Source: Alsobacter sp045348435
GTDB taxonomy: Bacteria; Pseudomonadota; Alphaproteobacteria; Rhizobiales; Beijerinckiaceae
Direction: 5' to 3'
Assembly: GCF_045348435.1 (NCBI RefSeq)
Contig: NZ_CP157484.1
Location: 4,526,001-4,590,000, forward strand
Length of the DNA: 64,000 nt
Shown: piece by piece, positions 26,737 to 37,567 of the stretch
Layout of the letters: each line of letters starts with the position of its first letter
How positions within the stretch are numbered: the first letter of the stretch is position 1
Notes under the pieces: model-generated
Database searches by the model: none
The model's input: the letters and a program-made list of their open reading frames with translations, nothing else
Told to the model about the DNA's origin: nothing
Translations under genes and position numbers: made by a program

Positions 26737-28911
26737 ATGCAACTTTCAGCTTCAAATCTGTCGATTTCTGCTCGAATTACTCTTCTAAGTTGTATCTTCA
26801 TCTCGGGCCTGCTCGTCGTCGGTGGGGCCTATGTGGTGGGGCGGGACCGGGTGGCCGCCGCCTTCGACGAGGCCCAGGGCTTCGCCGCCATCGGGCGGCA
26901 GGCCCAGCGGGTCGCGATCGACCAGACCAGCCTCAAATCCATCAGCCGGGACCTGCGCTTCCGCCGCGACGACGCCGACGCCGAGCGCTTCTCCACGGAG
27001 CTCGCGGGCCTGCGCAAGTCGGTCCAGACGCTGAGCGCGCTCCCCTACGCCGAGCGCTACGCCAAGGACCTCGCCTCCACGGAGGCCGAGGTCGCCAGCA
27101 TCGCGTCGGACTTCAAGGCCGTCCAGGACCTGAAGGCCCGGATCGGCGGCGACGGCCAGGACGGGCTCGTCAAGGATCTGGCCGACGCCTCCTCGCGCCT
27201 GACCAACAAGGCCCGCAACGACATCGCCGACGAGGACGCGCCGCTGGCCGAGCGGATGCTGCAGGGGCTCGCCACCATGCGGGCCACCGAAGCCGAATTT
27301 CGCCGCACCACCGACGTCAGCCAGCTCGGAGGCTGGGAGGTCGCCAAGGGCCGGGTCGAGCGGGCGATCGGCAAGCTGCATGCCGACGAGGCCGCCAAGG
27401 CGGCGCTCGAGGCCGACATCGCCGCGATCGGGACGCGGTTTGCGGCCTGGAGCGATGCGGAGGCCGATTTCGTGCGCGCCGCCGAGAAGCTGACCGGCGC
27501 CTTCGACGTGATCGCCCCCGTCCTGACCTCCCTGGAGGAGAACGTCGCCGCCGACAGCCTTCGGGCGGCCGAACGGCTGGGGGCGGCCCAGGCCCTGACG
27601 CAGCAGATCATCCTGGCCACGATCCTGGCGGCGCTCGGCGTCGGCCTGGTCGCCTCCCTGGTGGTGGCGCGCACGACCTCGCGCCCCCTGTCGGGGCTGC
27701 GCGACGCCATGCTCGACCTGGCGTCCGGATCGACCGTCGGCGAGATCCCGGCGCGCCATCGCCAGGACGAGATCGGCCAGATGGCGCGTGCGGTGCTCAC
27801 CTTCCAGCAGGCCGCGATCGACCGCGAGCGCCTGGAGCGCGAGGCCGTGGCCCAGCGCGAGCTCTCGGAGGCTGATCGCCGGCGCGCCGACGCCGAGCGT
27901 CAGTCCGCCGAAGCCGAGCGGGCGGCCCTTGCGGACGAGCAGTCGCGGATCGTCGAGACGCTGGCGGGCGCGCTTCGGCGTCTCGCGGCCGGAGATCTCG
28001 CGGTCCACATCGCGGACGCCTTCCCGCCCGAATATGACGCGCTCAAGCACGACTTCAACGAAGCGGCGGCGCAGATGCGGCGGGCCATCCAGGAAGTGCT
28101 CGGCGCCGTGGAGGCGATCCGCATCGGCGTGGCCGAAGCGGCCCGCGCCTCCGACGACATGGCGCGGCGCACCGAGACCCAGGCCGCCTCCCTGGACGAC
28201 ACCGGCCAGAGCGCCCGCGAACTGGCCGCCTCCGTCAAGTCCTCCTCCTCCTCGTCGATGGCGGCCGCCAACGAGGCCCGCCAGGCGATGTCCGTCGCCG
28301 AGCGCGGCGGAGCGATCGTGGTCGACGCCGTCGACGCCATGGGCCGTATCGAGACGGCCTCGAACCGCATCAGCGAGATCTCCAGCGTCATCGACGGCCT
28401 GGCCTTCCAGACCAACCTGCTGGCCCTCAACGCCGCCGTCGAGGCGGCGCGCGCCGGCGAGGCCGGCAAGGGCTTCGCCGTGGTGGCGAGCGAGGTCCGC
28501 ACGCTGGCGCAGCGCGCCGGGGAGGCGTCGCGCGACATCGGCGGCCTGATCGACGCCACGGCGGCGGAGATCAAGCAGGGGGCCAGCCTCGTGCGCTCCA
28601 CGGGCGAGGCGCTGGCGCAAATCGTCCAGGCCGCCCGCAAGGTGGCGGGCGACGTCGACGCGATCTCCGGCGCGGCCGGCGAACAGATGCGCCAGCTCAC
28701 CGTGATGAGCGAGGCCTTCGCCGACATGGACCACGTCACCCAGCAGGACGCGGCCTTCGCCGAGCAGAGCGCCACGTCGGCCCAGTCCCTGGCCGAGCAG
28801 GTCGACCGCCTGGCCGAACTCGTCGCGGTCTTCCGCACTCACGACGAGGCGGACCGCCGCGTCGCGCGGGAGCAGGCCCATTCGGGCCTGCGGCTTCGCG
28901 CCGCCGGCTGA
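26737..28911 (+). CDS. Membrane methyl-accepting chemotaxis protein
   Basis: 724-residue chemoreceptor. TM1 about residues 10-32 (LLSCIFISGLLVVGGAYVVG), a periplasmic helical sensor region to about 287, TM2 about 288-308 (IILATILAALGVGLVASLVV), HAMP (about 310-360), a second HAMP-like segment (about 405-450, LAAGDLAVHIADAFPPEYD), then the signalling coiled coil with the tip QTNLLALNAAVEAARAGEAG followed by KGFAVVASEVRTL near 557-592. No C-terminal CheR-tethering pentapeptide: the protein ends LRLRAAG. The ligand is unknown. Upstream is the lpdA hairpin. This is the second chemoreceptor in the window; no che or fla genes are present. Confidence 0.93.
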   Translation: MQLSASNLSISARITLLSCIFISGLLVVGGAYVVGRDRVAAAFDEAQGFAAIGRQAQRVAIDQTSLKSISRDLRFRRDDADAERFSTELAGLRKSVQTLSALPYAERYAKDLASTEAEVASIASDFKAVQDLKARIGGDGQDGLVKDLADASSRLTNKARNDIADEDAPLAERMLQGLATMRATEAEFRRTTDVSQLGGWEVAKGRVERAIGKLHADEAAKAALEADIAAIGTRFAAWSDAEADFVRAAEKLTGAFDVIAPVLTSLEENVAADSLRAAERLGAAQALTQQIILATILAALGVGLVASLVVARTTSRPLSGLRDAMLDLASGSTVGEIPARHRQDEIGQMARAVLTFQQAAIDRERLEREAVAQRELSEADRRRADAERQSAEAERAALADEQSRIVETLAGALRRLAAGDLAVHIADAFPPEYDALKHDFNEAAAQMRRAIQEVLGAVEAIRIGVAEAARASDDMARRTETQAASLDDTGQSARELAASVKSSSSSSMAAANEARQAMSVAERGGAIVVDAVDAMGRIETASNRISEISSVIDGLAFQTNLLALNAAVEAARAGEAGKGFAVVASEVRTLAQRAGEASRDIGGLIDATAAEIKQGASLVRSTGEALAQIVQAARKVAGDVDAISGAAGEQMRQLTVMSEAFADMDHVTQQDAAFAEQSATSAQSLAEQVDRLAELVAVFRTHDEADRRVAREQAHSGLRLRAAG

Positions 28912-28932
28912 GGTCGGCGCGCGCGCCGTCCC

Positions 28933-29499
28933 TCAGAACAGATGCACGGCCATCGGGGCGAACACCGCGATGGCCATGAAGGCCATGCCGAAGACGCCGA
29001 GGCCGGCCGCGACCCAGACCAGGGCGGCGATGCCGGTGATGATCGACGACGACGCGATCACGATGGCGAGCTGCAGCGCCGCCGACGAGACCTCGTAATG
29101 GTCGTGCTTGCGGGCGTAGAGGTCGCGCTTCTCCTCTGAGGCCTTCGCCCGGGCGGCGAGCTCCTTGCGGCCCTCCTGGGTCTCCGGCTCGCTGTCATAG
29201 CGGGCCACGGTCGCCTTCCAGGCGTCGATGCGCTTTTGCATCAGCGCCTTGGCGGCCGGGTCCTGCGTCAGCTCCATCTGGACCTCGAGCGCCTCCTGGG
29301 CGGAACGCACGGCGGTGCCGCGCACCGTCTTGGCCTGGAAGAACGCCCAGAGATTGGACGCCTCGACATTGGCGGCCAGCGAGTTGGTCTGCGATTCGTT
29401 GCCGCCCTGCTCCGAGAAGGCCAGGAACAGCGCCAGGATCCCGATCAGCAATGCGATCTTCTTGTTTCCGCCCTCTACGGGGCCGGCGTCGTGCGACAT
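28933..29499 (-). CDS. DUF4337 family membrane protein
   Basis: 188 residues from ATG 29499 (MSHDAGPVEGGNKKIALLIG). One N-terminal hydrophobic helix (about 12-28), a central hydrophilic helical part (NVEASNLWAFFQAKTVRGTA matches DUF4337), and one or two C-terminal hydrophobic helices (about 138-188). Function unknown. Longer in-frame starts up to 29775 would extend into sequence that becomes AT-rich and lies under the neighbouring KAP gene, so they are rejected. It is divergent from that gene, 139 bases apart. Confidence 0.8.
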   Translation of the reverse strand: MSHDAGPVEGGNKKIALLIGILALFLAFSEQGGNESQTNSLAANVEASNLWAFFQAKTVRGTAVRSAQEALEVQMELTQDPAAKALMQKRIDAWKATVARYDSEPETQEGRKELAARAKASEEKRDLYARKHDHYEVSSAALQLAIVIASSSIITGIAALVWVAAGLGVFGMAFMAIAVFAPMAVHLF

Positions 29500-29638
29500 G
29501 AATGAGGTCCCTCCCGGATCGCGCGGATTTGCCGTGCGATTCGCGTCATGCGCAAGGGAAAAGACGTGCGCGCCCTCTTGCTCGACATTATCTGCAGATC
29601 CTAAAGTCATGCATTGCTTTATAACGGATGGACACGCC

Positions 29639-30901
29639 ATGAAATTTAAACCAACCGCAATAGCTGATATCAATACAACAGACTTATGGAGTGGCGATAA
29701 TTTAGCACGTAAAGATGTTTCGGCATTTTTTCTAAAACTCACAGAAAACAGTGAGGGCCCAACTTCGATTCGCATTTCGGCAAAATATGGGTCTGGAAAA
29801 ACCTTTTTGCTTGATCGATTTGCAATCGAAGCGATTAATCAGGGCCATATTGTGATTAAGTACAATGCATGGGAAAACGACTTCGTAGATGACGCGCAAT
29901 CATCACTTTGTGCTACAATAATTAGCGAACTCCGGTGTGCGTACCCTGACGAGATAGACAATGACAAAGCTGGCCTTGCAGCGAACATCTTCCCGGTTCT
30001 TGCCTGTTCTGCGGTCGGAATTGCCCCAGGTTTAGGTCTAGCTTCGACTGAGGCGCTGAAGTTCGTTAAGACCAAAATCGAGGCAATAGAAAAGGCACGG
30101 ATCGGAATTACCAATACGCGTAAGGCTCTTGAGTCGATTTCAACAAAACAGAAAATTCTGGTGATTGTCGACGAACTAGACAGATGTCGCCCTGATTTTA
30201 CAATTAAGATAATCGAGTGCATAAAGCACTTGTTTGCGGCGCGGGGCGTAATTTTTTTTGCTAGCCTCAACACGGAATCTTTGACGGCATCCGCAACTTC
30301 GGTTCACGGAAGGGAGTTGGATGTTAGAGGCTATTGCGAAAGACTGTTTGATTACACGTTCGACTTAACTGCATCAGATCTGGAGACATTTTCTATAAAC
30401 AGCATCTATTCTAGCTTCGGCCGGGATCGAGTGAGAGATCGTCAGGTAACTTGCGCAGCAATGGGTAGTGTTATCGGTAGGACCGCACGCTTTTATGATG
30501 GAAGCCTTCGAGATATCGAAAAAATCTGTCGAGAGATTGAACTATACGATGCCTACTTCGACAAAAAGACATTGAATGACACCTATAGAGCACTAACGAT
30601 GGCAATGATCATGTCGTTGCGACATTACGACAGGGATTTACTGAAAAAATTTACTGAATACGACGGAAATACAGAAGTGCTCCGATTTGTGCGTATGTTT
30701 GAGTGTGAGGAAGTAAATGTTAAACATATCATAGCCCAGCTATTTTCGAACAGGGATAAACTGATTAATTTTATGTCTTCTAATTTTCCTGGCGAGAGGC
30801 TTCCAAGTTTTCATTTGGAGGACCGATTGTCGATTTTTGATTCTATCAATGGACAAATTCGGAGTTTGTTCGACTTCAACGGCTTCAGATTGAAAACCTG
30901 A
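29639..30901 (+). CDS. KAP family P-loop NTPase, AT-rich and horizontally acquired
   Basis: 420 residues from ATG 29639 with GGATGGA 6 bases upstream; ATG 29609 is an in-frame alternative. Walker A is AKYGSGKT at 48-55; the KAP-type aromatic motif KYNAWENDF follows at 74-82; Walker B with the DELDRCRP signature is at about 173-185. Between Walker A and B lies a hydrophobic stretch (about 113-136, FPVLACSAVGIAPGLGLAS), the place where KAP NTPases carry membrane insertions. The family includes F-plasmid PifA, which excludes phage T7, so a defence role is possible but not shown. Codon use is strikingly AT-rich compared with every neighbour, and the gene ends 3 bases from the xerC stop. Strong sign of lateral transfer. 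Confidence 0.85.
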   Translation: MKFKPTAIADINTTDLWSGDNLARKDVSAFFLKLTENSEGPTSIRISAKYGSGKTFLLDRFAIEAINQGHIVIKYNAWENDFVDDAQSSLCATIISELRCAYPDEIDNDKAGLAANIFPVLACSAVGIAPGLGLASTEALKFVKTKIEAIEKARIGITNTRKALESISTKQKILVIVDELDRCRPDFTIKIIECIKHLFAARGVIFFASLNTESLTASATSVHGRELDVRGYCERLFDYTFDLTASDLETFSINSIYSSFGRDRVRDRQVTCAAMGSVIGRTARFYDGSLRDIEKICREIELYDAYFDKKTLNDTYRALTMAMIMSLRHYDRDLLKKFTEYDGNTEVLRFVRMFECEEVNVKHIIAQLFSNRDKLINFMSSNFPGERLPSFHLEDRLSIFDSINGQIRSLFDFNGFRLKT

Positions 30902-30904
30902 TCG

Positions 30905-31834
30905 TCACGCCCGCGGATGCGCGGCCCTGTAGGCGGCGAGCAGCCGCGAGGTGTCGACCTCGGTGTAGATCTGGGTGGTGGACAGCGAGGCGTGGCCGAG
31001 AAGCTCCTGGATGGCGCGCAGGTCCCCGCCCCGGGCCAGGAGATGCGTCGCGAAGGAATGCCGCAGCGCATGGGGCGTCGCCGTGTCGGCGAGGCCGAGC
31101 GCGCCGCGCAGGCGCTCCATCGCGAGCTGGATGATGCGGGGCGACAGCGGTCCGCCCTTCTGGCCGCGGAACAGCGGCTCGGCGGGCGCGAGCGCGTAGG
31201 GGCACAGGCTGACATACTCGGCGATGGCCGCCGTGACCTGGGGGATCACCGGGACCATGCGGGTCTTGCCGCCCTTGCCGGTGACCACGATGGCGTCCTG
31301 GCCGCCCAGCGGAGCGTCGCTGCGGCGCAGGCCCAGCGCTTCGGAGATGCGCAGGCCGCACCCGTAGAGCAGCGCCAGCACGGCGGCGTCGCGCACCAGC
31401 ACCCAGGCTTCGCGGTCCTCGCCGGCGCGCAGGTCCGGATCGGCGAGGCGCCGGGCGCTCGGCGCGCTGATCGGCTTCGGCAGGCTCTTTGGCAGCTTGG
31501 GCCCCCGGATCGCCGACAGGGCCGAGGCGTCCGCCAGCCCTTCGCGCTCCAGGAAGCGCAAGGCCGACCGGATCGACGCCAGGCCCCGCATGAGCGAGCG
31601 GCTGCCGACCCCGCCCATGCGCCGCGACGCCATGAAGGCGCGGATGTCGGCGGGCTTCAGGGCGCCGACGTCGGCCAGCGACGCCGGGCCGCCCCGGCGC
31701 TCGGCCAGGAAGCCGACGAACTGGCGCATGTCGCGCTCATAGGCCTCCAGCGTCTTGGGCGACAGGCGGCGCTCGGACGCGAGGTGGCGCGTCCAGCGGT
31801 CGAGTTCGCGGCGGAGGTCGTCGGAAGCCGGCAT
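30905..31834 (-). CDS. xerC: Tyrosine recombinase XerC
   Basis: Site-specific recombinase that with XerD resolves chromosome dimers at dif. 309 residues with the N-terminal SAM-like core-binding domain (LDRWTRHLASERRLSPKTLE) and a catalytic domain with all six residues: Arg in GLRISEALGL, Lys in GKGGKTR, HALRHSFATH (His and Arg), the His of LLGHASLSTTQ and the nucleophile Tyr in IYTEVD. C-terminus intact (AAHPRA) although a foreign gene abuts it. Divergent from priA, so it is placed as a housekeeping XerC, not an integron or island integrase. Confidence 0.92.
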   Translation of the reverse strand: MPASDDLRRELDRWTRHLASERRLSPKTLEAYERDMRQFVGFLAERRGGPASLADVGALKPADIRAFMASRRMGGVGSRSLMRGLASIRSALRFLEREGLADASALSAIRGPKLPKSLPKPISAPSARRLADPDLRAGEDREAWVLVRDAAVLALLYGCGLRISEALGLRRSDAPLGGQDAIVVTGKGGKTRMVPVIPQVTAAIAEYVSLCPYALAPAEPLFRGQKGGPLSPRIIQLAMERLRGALGLADTATPHALRHSFATHLLARGGDLRAIQELLGHASLSTTQIYTEVDTSRLLAAYRAAHPRA

Positions 31835-31923
31835 GACGGCAGACTGCCCCAGGAGAGTGAAGCGCGGGTGAACGGCCGGCGCGACGCTGCCGCGCGGACG
31901 CGAATCGATGGTAATGCTCCGGC

Positions 31924-34128
31924 ATGTCGGCGCCTCCGCAAAGCTCCCCGGATCTCCAGGCCAGCGGCGCCCTCATCGCCGAGGTGCTGACGCCCGTGGC
32001 GCTCGACCAGACCTACTCCTATGTGGTGCCGCCCGGCATGGAGCTGGAGACGGGCGCGGTCGTGCAGGCGCCCTTCGGCCCGCGTGAGACGATCGGGGTG
32101 GTGTGGGAGCTGCGCCGCGGCGCGTCCGGGTCCAACCTGAAGGCGGTGACCGCCCGCATGCCGGGACCGGCCCTGACCGAGGCGCATCGCCGCTTCGTCG
32201 ACTGGGTCGCCCGCTACACGCTGGCGCCGCGCGGCATGGTGCTCAGGATGGCGCTCCGCGCGCCCGAGGGCGACCCGCCCGAGCGCATGCTGACCGGCGT
32301 GCGGCTGGCGGGCCCGCCGCCCGCCCGGATGACGCCCGCCCGCGCCCGGGTCATCGCCGTGGCCCAGAAGGGCGCGGTCACGCCCAAGCGCGAGCTCGCC
32401 GAGGCCGCCGGCGTGAGCGTCGGCGTGCTGGACGGCCTCATCGACGAGGGCACGCTGGAGACGGTCGGCGTCCCGCCGCCCCCGATCGCGCCCACGCCGG
32501 ATCCGGACCATGCCCATACGAGCCTCGAGCCCACCCAGCAGGAGGCGGCCGAGGCCCTCGGCGAGGCGGTGCGGTCGGCCTCGTTCTCGGTGACGCTGCT
32601 GGAGGGCGTGACCGGATCGGGCAAGACCGAGGTCTATTTCGAAGCCGTCGCCGCCGCCATCCGGGCCGGACGGCAATCCCTCATCATGTTGCCCGAGATC
32701 GCCCTGACGGCGCAGTTCCTCGCCCGATTCGAGGCGCGCTTCGGCGTCCGGCCGGCCGAGTGGCACTCCGGCGTGGCCGGACGACGGCGGGAGCGCACCC
32801 ACGCCGCCGTCGCGTCCGGGGAGGCGCTGGTGGTCGCCGGGGCGCGCTCAGCCCTGTTCCTGCCCTTCTGCGCGCTGGGTCTCGTGATCGTCGACGAGGA
32901 GCACGAGCACGCCTACAAGCAGGAGGACGGCGTGCATTACCACGCCCGCGACATGGCCGTGGTGCGCGGCCGGATCGAGGGCGCGCCCGTGGTGCTGGCG
33001 TCCGCAACCCCCTCCATCGAGAGCCGGGTCAACGCCGAGCAGGGCCGCTACCGGCACCTGCGCCTGCCGGGCCGCTTCGGCGGCAGGGCGATGCCCGATC
33101 TGGCCGCTGTCGACATGCGCCGCGACGGACCGGCGCGCGGCCGCTGGCTCTCGCCGCGCCTCGTCGCCGCCGTGCGGGAGACGGTGGAGCGCGGCGAGCA
33201 GACGCTGCTCTATCTCAACCGCCGCGGCTACGCCCCGCTGACGCTGTGCAACGCCTGCGGCCACCGCTTCCAATGCCCGAACTGCACGGCCTGGCTGGTC
33301 GAGCACCGCTTCCGCCGCGCGCTGGTCTGCCACCATTGCGGCCATGTCGAGCGCCGGCCCGACGCCTGCCCGGAATGCGGCGCGGTCGACAGCCTCGCGG
33401 CCTGCGGACCCGGCGTGGAGCGGCTCGCCGAGGAGGTGGCCGAGGCCTTCCCGCAGGCCCGCTCGCTCGTGTTGTCGTCGGACTTTCCGGGCGGGACGGA
33501 GCGGCTGAAGCGCGAGCTCGAGGCCGTGGCGGCCGGCGACTTCCAGATCGTCGTCGGCACGCAACTCGTCGCCAAGGGGCACAATTTCCCCAAGCTGTCG
33601 CTGGTCGGGGTGGTGGACGCCGATCTCGGTCTCGCCTCGGGAGACCCTCGGGCGGGCGAGCGCACCTTCCAGGTGCTGCAGCAGGTCACCGGCCGCGCCG
33701 GCCGCGGCGACACGGCGGGACGCGCGCTGCTGCAGACCTTCCAGCCGGACCACCCCGTCATGCGGGCGCTCCTGTCGGGCGACGCCGAACGGTTCTACCG
33801 CGAGGAGATCGCGATGCGGCGCGCCGCCGGCCTGCCGCCCTTCGGCCGGCTCGCCGCCGTGGTGGTGTCGGCCGCGGACCGCGCCGCCGCCGAAGGACAC
33901 GCCAGGGCTCTGGCGCGCTGCGTGCCGGGCCACCCGGACGTCATCGTGCTCGGCCCAGCCGAAGCGCCGATCGCCGTGGTGCGCGGCCGGCACCGCTTCC
34001 GGATGCTGGTCAAGACCGCGCGCGAGTTTCCCATGCAGGACTGGCTGCGCGGCTGGCTGTCGGCCGGTCCCAAGATCACCGGCAACACGCGCGTGCAGGT
34101 GGACGTGGACCCCATGAGCTTCTTGTGA
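31924..34128 (+). CDS. priA: Primosomal replication protein N' (PriA helicase)
   Basis: Replication-restart 3'-5' DNA helicase. 734 residues: N-terminal DNA-binding domain (ALDQTYSYVVPPGMELETGA), Walker A EGVTGSGKTEVYFEA near 229, DEEH box near 324 (VIVDEEHEHAYKQED), the cysteine-rich zinc region CNACGHRFQCPNC ... CHHCGHVERRPDACPECG, helicase motifs V and VI (VGTQLVAKGHNFP, QVTGRAGRGD). All expected parts are present. The start at 31924 is divergent from xerC with an 89-base gap. Confidence 0.96.
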   Translation: MSAPPQSSPDLQASGALIAEVLTPVALDQTYSYVVPPGMELETGAVVQAPFGPRETIGVVWELRRGASGSNLKAVTARMPGPALTEAHRRFVDWVARYTLAPRGMVLRMALRAPEGDPPERMLTGVRLAGPPPARMTPARARVIAVAQKGAVTPKRELAEAAGVSVGVLDGLIDEGTLETVGVPPPPIAPTPDPDHAHTSLEPTQQEAAEALGEAVRSASFSVTLLEGVTGSGKTEVYFEAVAAAIRAGRQSLIMLPEIALTAQFLARFEARFGVRPAEWHSGVAGRRRERTHAAVASGEALVVAGARSALFLPFCALGLVIVDEEHEHAYKQEDGVHYHARDMAVVRGRIEGAPVVLASATPSIESRVNAEQGRYRHLRLPGRFGGRAMPDLAAVDMRRDGPARGRWLSPRLVAAVRETVERGEQTLLYLNRRGYAPLTLCNACGHRFQCPNCTAWLVEHRFRRALVCHHCGHVERRPDACPECGAVDSLAACGPGVERLAEEVAEAFPQARSLVLSSDFPGGTERLKRELEAVAAGDFQIVVGTQLVAKGHNFPKLSLVGVVDADLGLASGDPRAGERTFQVLQQVTGRAGRGDTAGRALLQTFQPDHPVMRALLSGDAERFYREEIAMRRAAGLPPFGRLAAVVVSAADRAAAEGHARALARCVPGHPDVIVLGPAEAPIAVVRGRHRFRMLVKTAREFPMQDWLRGWLSAGPKITGNTRVQVDVDPMSFL

Positions 34129-34142
34129 GGGCTCAGGCCGGT

Positions 34143-34361
34143 TCAGAGCGGCAGGCCAAGTTGCGTCAGGACCGCTCTTTCGACCGCTTTCATGTCCTTC
34201 GCGGTCAGCGCGCCCAGACGCGACTTGAATCGCAACTTCGACACGGTGGTGAGCTGATACTTGATCCTTGGCGTCCGGTGAAGCTTGGCCGGGCGCCCGC
34301 CCTCCCCAAAAGTCGCGCGCCGCCGGGACGCTCGTCGGGTTGCACGCCCCGGATCATCATG
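34143..34361 (-). pseudogene. MazF/PemK-like toxin remnant (C-terminal fragment)
   Basis: In the 401-base gap between priA and atpH, the minus strand reads without a start codon from a TAG at 34362-34364 to a TGA at 34143. Its last 40 residues (IKYQLTTVSKLRFKSRLGAL then TAKDMKAVERAVLTQLGLPL) resemble the C-terminus of MazF/PemK mRNA-interferase toxins, with the pattern TV-x-SRLG-x-L-x-x-x-DM-x-x-V-x-x-A-x-x-x-x-LGL. The upstream part (GEGGRPAKLHRTPR) does not continue the toxin fold and no antitoxin is adjacent, so it is a decayed fragment. The remainder of the gap up to 34529 shows nothing else I recognise apart from the expected atp promoter. Confidence 0.42.
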
Positions 34362-34529
34362 CTAGTTCACGCGCGCCTTTCGGACCGGCGTCGAGACGGG
34401 GTTGCGCGCAGCGCGACATGTCGAGCGCGGGTCCGTTCCACTCCAGACGTGGCGCCCCGCTTTGTCCTTCGCCGATTTCTCGCGCGCAGGTCCGTGGCGC
34501 GAAGCGTCGGGACAGATGAGAGACGGCCG

Positions 34530-35089
34530 GTGGCTCAAGAGAACACGATCGTTTCCGGTGTGGCCGGCCGCTACGCGGCCGCGCTGTTCGAACTCGCCCA
34601 GGAGGCGAACGCGATCGACGCCGTCGGCGGCGACCTCGACCGGTTCGACGCCCTCATCGCCCAGAACGCCGACATGGAGCGCTTCGTGCGCAGCCCGGTG
34701 TTCTCGGCCGAAGACCAGGAGAAGGCCATGGGCCCGATCCTGGCGCAGATCGGGATCACGGGCCTCACGGCCAACTTCCTGAAGCTGGTCGCGGCCAAGC
34801 GCCGCCTGTTCGCGGTCCACGACATGGTGCGCGCCTACCGCACTTTGGCGGACCAGCAGAAGGGCGTCGTCCGCGCGCAAGTCACCGTCGCCGAGCAGCC
34901 TTCCGAGAAGGTGTTGGGCGACATCAAGCAGGCCCTGAAGGATGTGGCCGGTGAGAAGGTCGAGGTCGACGTGAAGGTCGACCCCGCGATCATCGGCGGC
35001 ATCGTCGTGAAGCTCGGCTCCAAGATGGTCGATGCTTCCCTGCGCACGAAACTCAACGGCATTCGTACTGCGATGAAAGAGGTCGGCTG

Positions 35090-35090
<1 letters not shown>
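34530..35090 (+). CDS. atpH: ATP synthase F1 subunit delta
   Basis: Delta subunit that links the F1 head to the FO stator. 186 residues from a GTG start at 34530 (reads VAQENTIVSGVAGRYAAALF), matching alphaproteobacterial AtpH in length and start. The C-terminal PAIIGGIVVKLGSKMVDASL is the family signature. Its stop shares one base with atpA (TGATG). First gene of atpHAGDC; the FO genes are elsewhere, the usual alphaproteobacterial split. Confidence 0.95.
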
Positions 35091-36619
<1,529 letters not shown>

Positions 36620-36643
36620 TCTGAACGCGAGGAAGGGCGGACC

Positions 36644-37519
36644 ATGGCGTCGCTGAAGGACCTGCGCAATCGCATCGCCTCCGTGAAGGCGACGCAGAAG
36701 ATCACCAAGGCCATGCAGATGGTCGCGGCGGCCAAGCTCCGCCGCGCCCAGACGTCGGCCGAGGCCGCGCGCCCCTTCGCGGAGCGCATGTCCGCCGTTC
36801 TGGCCAATGTGGCGGCGGGCGTGTCCGGCAGCGGCGCTCCGGCGCTCCTGGCGGGCACCGGCCGCGACGACGTGCACCTGCTCGTCGTCTGCACCGGCGA
36901 GCGCGGGCTCGCCGGCGCGTTCAACTCCTCCATCGCGCGGCTTGCGCGCGAGCGGATCCTGTCGCTCCAGGCGCAGGGCAAGACGGTCAAGATCCTCTGC
37001 GTGGGCAAGAAGGGCTACGACATCCTTCGCCGCCAATTCGCCAAGCAGATCATCGACTTCGTCGACCTGCGCGCCGTCCGGACGCTGGGCTACGAGCACG
37101 CCGACATGATCGGCAAGAAGGTGATCGAGCTGTTCGAGGCGGGCGAGTTCGACGTCGCCACGATCTTCTTCTCGCGCTTCCAGTCGGTGATCGCCCAGGT
37201 TCCGACCGCGCAGCAGATCATTCCGGCCGAGATCCAGGCCCAGGCGCCGGGCTCAGCCTCGCTGGCGGCCTACGAATACGAGCCGGAAGAGAGCCAGATC
37301 CTGGCGACGCTGCTGCCGCAGAACATCTCCGTGCAGGTGCTGCGGGCGCTGCTGGAGAACCAGGCCTCCTTCTATGGCGCGCAGATGAGCGCCATGGACA
37401 GCGCGACCCGCAACGCCGGCGAGATGATCAAGAAGCAGACGATGACCTACAACAGGACTCGTCAGGCGATGATCACCAAGGAACTCATCGAAATCATCTC
37501 GGGCGCGGAAGCGCTCTGA
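36644..37519 (+). CDS. atpG: ATP synthase F1 subunit gamma
   Basis: Central rotor shaft of F1. 291 residues with the coiled N-terminal helix MASLKDLRNRIASVKATQKI and the C-terminal helix containing SAMDSATRNAGEMIKKQTM, followed by NRTRQAMITKELIEIISGAE, the gamma signature. 24 bases after atpA with AGGAAGGG upstream. Confidence 0.97.
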   Translation: MASLKDLRNRIASVKATQKITKAMQMVAAAKLRRAQTSAEAARPFAERMSAVLANVAAGVSGSGAPALLAGTGRDDVHLLVVCTGERGLAGAFNSSIARLARERILSLQAQGKTVKILCVGKKGYDILRRQFAKQIIDFVDLRAVRTLGYEHADMIGKKVIELFEAGEFDVATIFFSRFQSVIAQVPTAQQIIPAEIQAQAPGSASLAAYEYEPEESQILATLLPQNISVQVLRALLENQASFYGAQMSAMDSATRNAGEMIKKQTMTYNRTRQAMITKELIEIISGAEAL

Positions 37520-37567
37520 GCCAGACCCCGGGCGCGCGAGCGCTCGCCAGACCTAAGGACTGAAACC

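Noticed and set aside
30905..31834. xerC as an integrase of the neighbouring foreign island
   Set aside because: GC content and codon use match the host, the sequence is housekeeping XerC and it is divergent from priA; the AT-rich region carries only the KAP gene.
34268..34519. Plus-strand 83-codon frame between priA and atpH
   Set aside because: No homology pattern and Arg/Ala/Pro-rich shadow composition; the gap is better explained by the minus-strand toxin fragment and the atp promoter.
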